Assembly: GCA_033807775.1 (NCBI GenBank)
Contig: CM066325.1
Location: 15,378,301-15,442,300, forward strand
Length of the DNA: 64,000 nt
Direction of reading: 5' to 3'
From: Saussurea involucrata
Lineage: Eukaryota; Streptophyta; Magnoliopsida; Asterales; Asteraceae
Position numbers and translations under genes: made by a program. Positions 20,545-29,160 of the stretch are shown piece after piece (the first letter of the stretch is position 1; every line of letters begins with the position of its first letter). The notes below the pieces were generated by a model. It searched no databases, was not told the origin of the DNA, and saw only the letters and a program-made list of their open reading frames with translations.

Positions 20545-20556
20545 TGGTATCAGAGC
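20545..20556 (+). promoter_or_regulatory. LARD1 primer-binding site
   Basis: TGGTATCAGAGC, complementary to the 3' end of plant initiator methionine tRNA, two bases after the 5' LTR. Confidence 0.88.
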
Positions 20557-21043
20557 CCTAGTTTAAGGGATTTAGGTATTTGGATTTATACCTAGACTTA
20601 AACTGCATGTGAAGTAGGATGTCCCCATTATTTTAGAACCTTGGGATGTTAAGTATAAAAAAAAGGTAGAAGGAACATCATGTAAGGTAATTTTAAAATT
20701 ACATTTGGCTAGTGTAATTGTGAACTTACAAGTACATGTTTGAACCGGAATACCTTGTTATATGGGGTATGTGCTTATGTGTATATTAACCTTGTTTGAA
20801 TCAACAGAGTGACAAGTCGGACTTGACGTATGGATAGAGACGAAGACAGGTATATTTCTATAAACTCTATACGTGCTAAAGTGCTATCTGACTTCGGTGC
20901 AAACCGATAAATTGTATTTCTGTTCTTTTGTTGCTTATCTGCATTAGAAAAGTACTTGATAATTGTGTTGGCAATATAGATGGGTGTGGAGTGCCTAATA
21001 AGTTGTTTTCAATAATCTTGTCGGAATTAGAGGTAGTAATAAG
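20557..21043 (+). other. LARD1 internal region, left part
   Basis: Non-coding, up to the CATAG target site of the nested copia element. No gag-like ORF. Confidence 0.7.
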
Positions 21044-21048
21044 CATAG

Positions 21049-22376
21049 TGTTGGTGCAAGTGTACCCAGCTTTAATATTAAGATATATTTTTGGTACACA
21101 TAAAATCACATCTCCATATTTATTTTGATGATTACAAAACACACCGCATTCTTTGTTATCTAATATTTTATCTGAGTGTGCAGCTTTTAAATAATCTCGA
21201 TAATTTTATCTGAAGAATCCAAGACTGAAGATTTTCGTCGTTTTAATTTTAAAATGATAAATCACCCTAAAATAATATACCACTTGGATTTTTCTAATAC
21301 TGTCTTTTTAAATAAACCAAGTCAGCTCTCCTCAACATCTTATCATCTTGCTGGATTTGTTTCTAGAAGAATCTGCGCATGCGTACTGCTTCCTGCAACA
21401 ATTTTCTGGGCGGCATACCGCGAAGGTACAGGCGGTATACCGCGGCAGGCATGGTGTATATCTCTGATTGGTTGGAAGCTCCTTTTGTCTGCACGGCATA
21501 CCGCGAAGAATAGCCGGTATACCGCTGGTACAAGTTTACGTTTTGTTTTGCAGGGTTGACCTTCTCTTCTGCATGTACTTTTCTTCTGCACGGTATACCG
21601 CGAAGGATTGCCGGTATACCGCGAAAGGATTGCCGGTATACCGCGAAGGATTGCCGGTATACCGCGAAAGCCCGTGGACTGTTGCTCATCCAGTATATAT
21701 ACATGCAACCTACCAGCATTCAAAGCTACCAATTTACAATAACTCCTCTCTGCATTTGATAAAGACTCTGCAGCCTCTTCTCTTGATAATTAAACTGTTA
21801 AAATTATAAAACACGTTTTTGAGTAAGAAATCTTGAGTTGATAGCAGATTAAAATCTCTCGATTAGTTGAATCAGCAACACAACTCAAGTGATCAAACTC
21901 TCTAAAAATATCCAAGTGATAAACCTTATACAAGAGTGATTATTCATATTAAAATTATACCCTCTTGTAAGTGTTTGAATAGAGTGAGTGATCCACATAA
22001 TTCTCTCAAAGAAGAGTGATTCGCGTTTGTTGTACTAAGGTTTGTGTTCTACCGTAAAGAACACGTTTTCTTATTGGATCTCCGAGAAGTGTTTTCTCGA
22101 GGTGGACTAGCCAACCGCGTGATTGGTGAACCACTTTAAAATTTCGGTGTCAAGTATTCTCTTTCCTTTATCTCTTTATTTTTTCCGCTGTGCTTTATTA
22201 TATCTGTTTATATAAACTGCTTTGCATTTATATTTATTTATACAATCTCTGTGTATCTGTTTGTATTTATACTCTTCTGTATTGTACTATATTTACTCTG
22301 TATTTATTTACAAAAGAATTTTTGAAAGTAAGATTTTTTATAATACAACCTAACCCCCCCCCCTGGTTGTCCAACA
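21049..22376 (+). repeat. copia 5' LTR
   Basis: 1328 bp. It contains eight copies of GG(T/C)ATACCGC at 21412-21670, a likely promoter further down (AGTATATATACATGC at about 21692), and a 10-C run just before the CTGGTTGTCCAACA end. Confidence 0.94.
21412..21670 (+). repeat. GGTATACCGCGAAGG repeat in copia LTR
   Basis: Eight GG(T/C)ATACCGC motifs. The last four form a tandem array with 21-22-bp period (GGTATACCGCGAAGGATTGCC). GGTATACC is a perfect palindrome. The same array recurs at about 28181-28440 in the 3' LTR. Confidence 0.9.
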
Positions 22377-22378
22377 AT

Positions 22379-22390
22379 TGGTATCAGAGC
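22379..22390 (+). promoter_or_regulatory. copia primer-binding site
   Basis: TGGTATCAGAGC two bases after the LTR end, complementary to the 3' end of initiator methionine tRNA. Confidence 0.9.
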
Positions 22391-22430
22391 AGGGCTTTCA
22401 AAATTTTTCTGCTTAAATTTTTTTTTTAAA

Positions 22431-24338
22431 ATGACTCAACAAACTAATATTGTGTTTTCAAAACCTCCTTTGATAGATACTGAAAAGTTTGGCATTTGGG
22501 CCGAGCTATTTGAATGTCACGTGCGTGGCAAAAATCAAAAGATTTGGGACATAATTGAAAATGGGAACTTTAAACCCAAAATTGTTAAAGATGATGTTTT
22601 TATTGATAAACCTTTAGATGAATGGACTACTGCTGATGAATCTCATTTTTGTTTAAACTTTGAAGCTAAAAATATATTATATGCTGCTTTAACAACTGAT
22701 GAAATTGAAAGAGTATATACATATAAAACCGCTAATCAAATATGGGAAAGTTTAAATAATACTCATCGTGGAAACACGGAAGTTAAATCAAGTAAAGTAA
22801 ATATTCTAGTTCACGATTATGAACTATTCGAAATGAAACAAGATGAGTCAATTGACTCAATGTTTAAAAGATTTAACCTTATTATGACTACTTTGAAAGG
22901 TTTGGATCGCACTTATCCTAACGAGGACTATATAAGGAAAATCCTACGAGCCCTTCCTTCGGAGTGGATGCAAAAGATAACATCTTTGGAAGACTCCCGT
23001 GACCTTTCCCTAATGAAGATAGATGACTTAATCGGAAATCTCAAGGTGCACGAAATTGCACTTAAAAGAAATAAAGAAAGGGAGCAAGTTAAAAAGAAGT
23101 CAATCGCTCTCAATGTCTCAACACCAAAAGTCGAGAAGAAAAAGGAGAAAGCTAGCTCCTCAAAAGATCCTTCCGAAACTCTCGATGAAGTCGCCATGTT
23201 GGTAAGAAACTTTTCCAAGTTTTTTAATAATAATAAATTTTCTAACAATGGCAGATTTCAAAGAAACGGCAACTACCGTCGTGGTGGTGAAAACCGAAGT
23301 CGTAAGTTCCATAAACGAGACGAAAAAGTAAAGAAAAATGACGACTCAAGTGGTGACGATAAAGCTAAGCCAAAGAGAGGATTTTGCTACTCGTGTGGCG
23401 ACAAAGATCATTACGCCAATGAATGTCCGAAAAAGAACAAGTACCAAAACAAGAAGGATAAAGCCTTCATTGGAGGCGCGTGGAGCGCGAGTGAAGAAGA
23501 AGATGACTATCAAGCCATTTGTCTTATGGCTGAAAGCGACAACGAGGTAAACACTTCTTATTCAAATTACGATAGTGATTATGATAGCGATAGCGAAAAC
23601 AATCTTGAATTATTGCATGAATCGTTTCATAAAATGGCTAATCTTGCAAATAATTATAAAGACGAAATTGCTATGTTAAAAGAAACTGTAAATGCATGTA
23701 AAAAGGAAATAAATAATGTTAATCAAAAATCTGCAAATGATATGAATATAATTGCTAAATTAGAAACTAAATTAGGAGAAAAGGATTTTTGTAAATCTTG
23801 TGATGCTCTAAAGAAAGAAATTGCATGCTTAAATAAAAAGTTGCATGAAAATATTATTTGTACAAAATGTGATATTCTTGAAAATGAAATTGCATGTTTA
23901 AAGGCTAAATGTGCTCAATATGAAAAAGATAACATGTTAGCTAAAGCTTTTGAAAGTAGTAATGAAAAAGTTCTTAACATGCTTAATATGTCGAACCGTA
24001 TAAATTGTAGAAAAGGTATAGGTTCAAATACATGTGTTGAAAAATGTAATTGCATGCCTATTAAAAGATGTTATGAACCACCTAAGTTTAATACACGAAA
24101 GCCGTATATGCAAAAACCTCCGTATGTACCTAAAATGCATAATGTAAATTATAATACGAGAAAACCGTATGCTCGCATGTATAACGATAAATATTCTAAA
24201 CCTAAAAATAATGCGAATATAAATGCTTGTTTTTATGTGTATGATAAATACAATCGCAAAATTAAAATGATAAATAAATGGATTCCAAAAGGAATGTTTA
24301 GTAATGATAATCCCGGTGGTATGCGTTTATGGTTTTAA
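22431..24338 (+). CDS. copia Gag, 635 aa
   Basis: The nucleocapsid/capsid precursor that packages element RNA. It starts 40 bp after the PBS. Residues 1-210 are the plant copia gag fold (FGIWAELFECHVRG, ANQIWESLNNTHRGN, FKRFNLIMTTLKGL, LPSEWMQKITSLEDSRDLS). A basic Asn/Arg-rich stretch follows, then one CCHC knuckle (CYSCGDKDHYANEC, about residues 318-331) and an acidic segment. A long helical, Lys/Glu/Asn-rich region with repeated CDxLxxEIACL phrases (about 400-520) probably forms a coiled coil. The C-terminus is Tyr/Asn/Lys-rich. It ends KWIPKGMFSNDNPGGMRLWF just before an AT-rich spacer; related elements usually continue toward pol here, so the stop may be secondary. Otherwise intact. Confidence 0.92.
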   Translation: MTQQTNIVFSKPPLIDTEKFGIWAELFECHVRGKNQKIWDIIENGNFKPKIVKDDVFIDKPLDEWTTADESHFCLNFEAKNILYAALTTDEIERVYTYKTANQIWESLNNTHRGNTEVKSSKVNILVHDYELFEMKQDESIDSMFKRFNLIMTTLKGLDRTYPNEDYIRKILRALPSEWMQKITSLEDSRDLSLMKIDDLIGNLKVHEIALKRNKEREQVKKKSIALNVSTPKVEKKKEKASSSKDPSETLDEVAMLVRNFSKFFNNNKFSNNGRFQRNGNYRRGGENRSRKFHKRDEKVKKNDDSSGDDKAKPKRGFCYSCGDKDHYANECPKKNKYQNKKDKAFIGGAWSASEEEDDYQAICLMAESDNEVNTSYSNYDSDYDSDSENNLELLHESFHKMANLANNYKDEIAMLKETVNACKKEINNVNQKSANDMNIIAKLETKLGEKDFCKSCDALKKEIACLNKKLHENIICTKCDILENEIACLKAKCAQYEKDNMLAKAFESSNEKVLNMLNMSNRINCRKGIGSNTCVEKCNCMPIKRCYEPPKFNTRKPYMQKPPYVPKMHNVNYNTRKPYARMYNDKYSKPKNNANINACFYVYDKYNRKIKMINKWIPKGMFSNDNPGGMRLWF

Positions 24339-24605
24339 ATGTGTTACATATTATATATATATATAGTTTAAATATGATATATTTTCTTGTATATATAAGT
24401 AATATATTGTTATATGTACTTTTGTTTATATATATATATATACATACGTACTACATATATATATATTCTTTTTGATCTATTATATATATATATATTGCTT
24501 AACTTTATATATATGTTGGTTGTTATCTTGAAACTAATTTACAAGGACCCACGAGAAATGGGGACCATAAAAGTAACATCTTTATTATTGTAGATAAACC
24601 TTGAT
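24339..24605 (+). other. AT-rich gag-pol spacer
   Basis: 267 bp of mostly (TA)n runs with stops in all forward frames. Gag and pol are in the same frame on either side. Near the end, GGACCCACGAGAAATGGGGACC resembles the gag C-terminal GP(T/K)xxWxPK motif of this lineage in another frame, so the spacer may be a microsatellite expansion within formerly coding sequence. Confidence 0.6.
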
Positions 24606-26450
24606 ATGGACTGGATACTCGATAGTGGTTGCACACGTCACATGACCGGAAACAGCAATCTTTTTTCATCATATAAGTCATGTGATGGTGGACAGGTAAT
24701 TTTTGGAGGAAACTCCAAAGGAAATATAATTGGGAGAGGTACAGTTTCTTGCAATAATGTTAAATTTCTTGATGTGAATCATGTTGATAATTTGCATTTT
24801 AATCTGTTAAGTGTTCGCCAATTGTGTAAAAATGGTATAACTGTCGTCTTCGAAGAAGACTCGTGCAAAATCTTGAAAAATGGCAAAGTTCTTTTAACTG
24901 GTTCTGTGAAAGGAAATTTATATATTTGCAAAACTGTTGTATCTGAAAATGTATGCTTATCTTCTATTTATGATGTTTCTACTTTATGGCATAGACGTTT
25001 AGGTCACGCTAATCTAAGATTAATGCAAAACTTAAAAAATAAGGAGCTTGTGAGTGACCTTCCAAAATTAAAGTTTGATAATCATTTTTGTGATGCTTGT
25101 CGTGTCGGCAAACAACATCACGTTTCTCATAAATCTAAAAATGTTATTTCTACTCAAAGAGTTTTAGAACTTCTTCATATGGATCTTTTTGGCCCTATGG
25201 CGATTCAAAGTTTTGGAGGAAATTTTTACACTTTGGTTATTGTGGATGATTATTCCCGTTATACTTGGACTTTATTTTTGAGACATAAAAATGAGGCTTT
25301 TGAAAAGTTTAAAATTTTGGGAAAACGAATTCAAAACCAACAAGGTTGTACGATTGTTTCCATACGTACGGACCATGGACGAGAATTCGATAATGATATC
25401 CAATTTGGTGCCTTTTGTGATAAACATGGTATAACTCATAACTTTTCGGCTCCTCGAACTCCTCAGTCAAATGGGGTTGTTAAAAGGAAAAATCGAACGT
25501 TGCAAGAAATGAGTAGAACCATGCTAAACGAACATCAAGTTCCCCAAAAGTTTTGGTGTGATGCCGTTGCTACCGCAACCTATGTGCTAAACCGTGTCCT
25601 AGTTAGAAATATCCTAAATAAGACACCCTATGAACTTTACCGTGGTAGAAAACCTTCCTTAGCTCACCTGAAAGTTTTTGGTTGTAAATGCTTCATTTTA
25701 AACACCAAATCCTACTTAACCAAATTCGATGCCAAAGCCTATGAGGGAGTGTTCCTAGGTTACTCTTGGAATAGCAAAGCCTATAGAATTCTAAATAAGG
25801 AGACCATGGTTGTAGAAGAATCCCTAAATGTTAGCTTTGACGAGAGTCCTCCCAAACCGAGTGCACCCTTAGCAAATGACAATATCTGTGAGGGAGACGT
25901 CTTAGCACAACAACTTAGCAACTTGGATTTAGGTACCCAACCTTCCACAAATAATATTGAATCTAGTAATGCCCCTCCTTGCTTTATTCCACAAGGTATA
26001 GATGATCCTAACCTTAGAACCGCTCGAGGCCATCCCATAGATCAAATTATAGGTGACCTAAACCAAAGGACAACTAGATCACAAATCCATACCCATTGTG
26101 CTTTCCATGCCTTTATCTCAACCATAGAACCTAAAACCATAGATGAAGCTTTAGGTGATGAGGATTGGATAATGGCCATGCAAGAAGAGTTAAACCAATT
26201 TACTAGGAATGATATGTGGGACTTAGTTCCTTGCCCTAGTAGTCAAACCATTATTGGCACAAGATGGGTCTTCCGTAACAAGATAGACGAGAACGGTGGA
26301 GTCACACGAAACAAGGCACGTTTAGTTGCCAAGGGGTACAATCAACAAGAAGGTATAGATTACGATGAAACCTTTGCACCGGTTGCAAGGTTGGAGTCTA
26401 TTCGAATGCTTCTAGCTTTTGCAAATGCTAAAGATTTTAAATTATTTTAA
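24606..26450 (+). CDS. copia protease-integrase-RT start, 614 aa
   Basis: It begins at the retropepsin active site (WILDSGCTRHM, residues 3-13), so the ATG is probably not a true initiator. A gag-pre-integrase domain follows (LWHRRLGHANL...FCDACRVGKQHH, HHCC-type). Then comes the integrase core with HMDLFGP, VDDYSRYTW and RTDHGREFD. At the third catalytic position the sequence reads NGVVKRKNRTL: residue 293 (codon AAA, 25482-25484) is Lys where the DDE catalytic Glu belongs. The RT N-terminus (TRWVFRNKID, ARLVAKGYNQQEGIDYDETFAPVARLES) follows. It ends at a TAA (26448-26450) inside RT. Integration by this copy's own integrase would not be expected. Confidence 0.92.
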   Translation: MDWILDSGCTRHMTGNSNLFSSYKSCDGGQVIFGGNSKGNIIGRGTVSCNNVKFLDVNHVDNLHFNLLSVRQLCKNGITVVFEEDSCKILKNGKVLLTGSVKGNLYICKTVVSENVCLSSIYDVSTLWHRRLGHANLRLMQNLKNKELVSDLPKLKFDNHFCDACRVGKQHHVSHKSKNVISTQRVLELLHMDLFGPMAIQSFGGNFYTLVIVDDYSRYTWTLFLRHKNEAFEKFKILGKRIQNQQGCTIVSIRTDHGREFDNDIQFGAFCDKHGITHNFSAPRTPQSNGVVKRKNRTLQEMSRTMLNEHQVPQKFWCDAVATATYVLNRVLVRNILNKTPYELYRGRKPSLAHLKVFGCKCFILNTKSYLTKFDAKAYEGVFLGYSWNSKAYRILNKETMVVEESLNVSFDESPPKPSAPLANDNICEGDVLAQQLSNLDLGTQPSTNNIESSNAPPCFIPQGIDDPNLRTARGHPIDQIIGDLNQRTTRSQIHTHCAFHAFISTIEPKTIDEALGDEDWIMAMQEELNQFTRNDMWDLVPCPSSQTIIGTRWVFRNKIDENGGVTRNKARLVAKGYNQQEGIDYDETFAPVARLESIRMLLAFANAKDFKLF

Positions 26451-27656
26451 ATGGATGTTAAAAGTGCTTTCTTAAATGGTATTATAAATGAGGAGGTATA
26501 CGTTTCTCAACCTCCCGGTTTTGAAAATTTTGAAAATCCGACACATGTTTATAAATTGAAAAAGGCGCTTTATGGTTTAAAGCAAGCTCCGCGTGCGTGG
26601 TATGATAGATTAAAAACCTTTCTAATTGTTAGTGGTTATATTATGGGTAAAATAGATAATACTTTATTTGTGAAATATGATCAAAATGATATTGTAGTTG
26701 TGCAAGTATATGTTGATGATATTATTTTTGGTTCCACTAATGAAAAACTGTGTAATGAATTTTCTGCGAAAATGACAAGCGAGTTTGAAATGAGCATGAT
26801 GGGAGAGTTAAAATACTTCTTAGGATTGCAAATCAAACAATGTGAAACTGGTATTTTTATTAGTCAATCTAAATATTGTAAAGATATGTTGAAAAAGTTT
26901 AACTTTGAAAATGTCAAACCCGTTGAAACTCCAATGACCACAAACTTACAATTATCTCGTGACGAGGAGGGAAACGATTTTAATGAAAAGATTTATCGTG
27001 GTATGATTGGTAGTTTATTATATTTAACTGCTAGTAGACCTGATATTATGTTTAGTGTATGTTTATGTGCTCGTTTTCAATCTTCACCTAAACAAACTCA
27101 CTATGAAGCTGTCAAGCGTATTTTTCGATATTTACGAGGTACTACTAATCTTGGCTTATGGTATGCAAAGAAACCCGAGTTAGAAGTAACGTGTTTCACC
27201 GATTCCGATCTTGGTGGATCTATTGTTGACCGAAAAAGTACTAGTGGGGTATGTGCCTTTATAGGTCTCTCACTTGTGTCTTGGTTCTCCAAGAAACAAC
27301 AATCCGTAGCGTTGTCTACTACCGAAGCGGAATATGTAGCCGCCGCAAGAGCGTGTGCTCAAGTCCTTTGGATGAAACACACCCTTACCGATTTTGAGGT
27401 ACATCTAACCAAAATTCCTATTATGTGTGATAACTCAAGTGCTATAAACTTAAGTAAAAATCCTGTTTTACATTCTCCTACAAAACATATTGAATTGAGA
27501 CATCACTTTTTACGAGATAATGTTCAAAAAGGCCAAATCGTGCTTGAAAAGGTTGATTCAGAAGATAATCTGGCCGATATTTTCACTAAAGCCCTAAACA
27601 AAACTGCGTTTTTTAAACTAAGACTTGGTTTAGGCATGCTTGAGTACAACCCTTGA
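26451..27656 (+). CDS. copia RT-RNase H, 401 aa (downstream of stop)
   Basis: Continues in the same frame directly after the TAA. Reverse transcriptase motifs: MDVKSAFLNG, YGLKQAPRAWYDRL, catalytic YVDDIIFG (YVDD at residues 87-90) and MGELKYFLGLQI. RNase H: CFTDSDLGGS (first Asp), STTEAEYVA (Glu), MCDNSSAINL (Asp) and HIELRHHFLRD. It ends GMLEYNP, just before a GGGGGAG-rich 3' region. All catalytic residues are present; the only obstacle is the upstream in-frame stop. It is not an independent gene. Confidence 0.92.
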   Translation: MDVKSAFLNGIINEEVYVSQPPGFENFENPTHVYKLKKALYGLKQAPRAWYDRLKTFLIVSGYIMGKIDNTLFVKYDQNDIVVVQVYVDDIIFGSTNEKLCNEFSAKMTSEFEMSMMGELKYFLGLQIKQCETGIFISQSKYCKDMLKKFNFENVKPVETPMTTNLQLSRDEEGNDFNEKIYRGMIGSLLYLTASRPDIMFSVCLCARFQSSPKQTHYEAVKRIFRYLRGTTNLGLWYAKKPELEVTCFTDSDLGGSIVDRKSTSGVCAFIGLSLVSWFSKKQQSVALSTTEAEYVAAARACAQVLWMKHTLTDFEVHLTKIPIMCDNSSAINLSKNPVLHSPTKHIELRHHFLRDNVQKGQIVLEKVDSEDNLADIFTKALNKTAFFKLRLGLGMLEYNP

Positions 27657-27817
27657 GAAAATGCTAACTCTCAAATATTTCATATCTTGAGGGGGAGCAT
27701 CTTTCAAGGGGGAGCATAGCGTCTTTCCTAACCCTTTTTGCTTCGACAAAAGGGGGAGAGAAACCGAGTATGCTCTCCTGTTTAGCGTGTGTTTGTCATC
27801 ATCAAAAAGGGGGAGAT
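27657..27817 (+). promoter_or_regulatory. copia 3' region with polypurine tracts
   Basis: Three purine runs, GAGGGGGAGCAT (about 27689), AAGGGGGAGCAT (about 27707) and AAAAGGGGGAGA (twice; about 27750 and 27805). The last directly abuts the 3' LTR and is the plus-strand primer; the earlier ones may act as central or decoy tracts. Confidence 0.75.
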
Positions 27818-29155
27818 TGTTGGTGCAAGTGTACCCAGCTTTAATATTAAGATATATTTTTGGTACACATAAAATCACATCTCCATATTTATTTTGATGA
27901 TTACAAAACACACCGCATTCTTTGTTATCTAATATTTTATCTGAGTGTGCATCTTTTAAATAATCTCGATAATTTTATCTGAAGAATCCAAGACTGAAGA
28001 TTTTCGTCGTTTTAATTTTAAAATGATAAATCACCCTAAAATAATATACCACTTGGATTTTTCTAATACTGTCTTTTTAAATAAACCAAGTCAGCTCTCC
28101 TCAACATCTTATCATCTTGCTGGATTTGTTTCTAGAAGAATCTGCGCATGCGTACTGCTTCCTGCAACAATTTTCTGGGCGGCATACCGCGAAGGTACAG
28201 GCGGTATACCGCGGCAGGCATGGTGTATATCTCTGATTGGTTGGAAGCTCCTTTTGTCTGCACGGCATACCGCGAAGAATAGCCGGTATACCGCTGGTAC
28301 AAGTTTACGTTTTGTTTTGCAGGGTTGACCTTCTCTTCTGCATGTACTTTTCTTCTGCACGGTATACCGCGAAGGATTGCCGGTATACCGCGAAAGGATT
28401 GCCGGTATACCGCGAAGGATTGCCGGTATACCGCGAAAGCCCGTGGACTGTTGCTCATCCAGTATATATACATGCAACCTACCAGCATTCAAAGCTACCA
28501 ATTTACAATAACTCCTCTCTGCATTTGATAAAGACTCTGCAGCCTCTTCTCTTGATAATTAAACTGTTAAAATTATAAAACACGTTTTTGAGTAAGAAAT
28601 CTTGAGTTGATAGCAGATTAAAATCTCTCGATTAGTTGAATCAGCAACACAACTCAAGTGATCAAACTCTCTAAAAATATCCAAGTGATAAACCTTATAC
28701 AAGAGTGATTATTTATATTAAAATTATACCCTCTTGTAAGTGTTTGAATAGAGTGAGTGATCCACATAATTCTCTCAAAGAAGAGTGATTCGCGTTTGTT
28801 GTACTAAGGTTTGTGTTCTACCGTAAAGAACACGTTTTCTTATTGGATCTCCGAGAAGTGTTTTCTCGAGGTGGACCAGCCAACCGCGTGATTGGTGAAC
28901 CACTTTAAAATTTCGGTGTCAAGTATTCTCTTTCCTTTATCTCTTTATTTTTTCCGCTGTGCTTTATTATATCTGTTTATATAAACTGCTTTGCATTTAT
29001 ATTTATTTATACAATCTCTGTGTATCTGTTTGTATTTATACTCTTCTGTATTGTACTATATTTACTCTGTATTTATTTACAAAAGAATTTTTGAAAGTAA
29101 GATTTTTTATAATACAACCTAACCCCCCCCCCCCCCCCCCCTTGGTTGTCCAACA
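27818..29155 (+). repeat. copia 3' LTR
   Basis: 1338 bp. Nearly identical to the 5' LTR; the C run near the end is 19 long here instead of 10. Confidence 0.94.
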
Positions 29156-29160
29156 CATAG

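Larger units (their letters stand above)
21049..29155 (+). mobile_element. SIRE-type copia retrotransposon, young, nested in LARD1
   Basis: LTRs 21049-22376 (1328 bp) and 27818-29155 (1338 bp) start TGTTGGTGCAAG and end CCAACA. The perfect 5-bp TSD is CATAG (21044-21048, 29156-29160). The PBS is TGGTATCAGAGC at 22379-22390; the PPT is AAAAAGGGGGAGAT, ending at 27817. Gag, then protease-integrase-RT-RNase H in copia order. The LTRs differ by about three substitutions plus a poly-C length change, so the insertion is recent. A long gag with a coiled-coil-like C-terminal extension and a gag/pol stop are typical of the SIRE/Maximus lineage; no envelope-like ORF is present. Two lesions disable pol. 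Confidence 0.94.

Noticed and set aside
20545..20556. tRNA gene at TGGTATCAGAGC sites
   Set aside because: These 12-mers are primer-binding sites directly after LTRs; no cloverleaf surrounds them.
21343..21732. Overlapping 113-129-residue ORFs in the copia LTRs
   Set aside because: Products of the GGTATACCGCG repeat read in several frames on both strands; identical in both LTRs.
27630..27911. 93-residue minus-strand ORF across the copia 3' end
   Set aside because: Overlaps the pol end, PPT and LTR start; no similarity to a known protein, and the same peptide part arises at both LTRs simply because they are copies.
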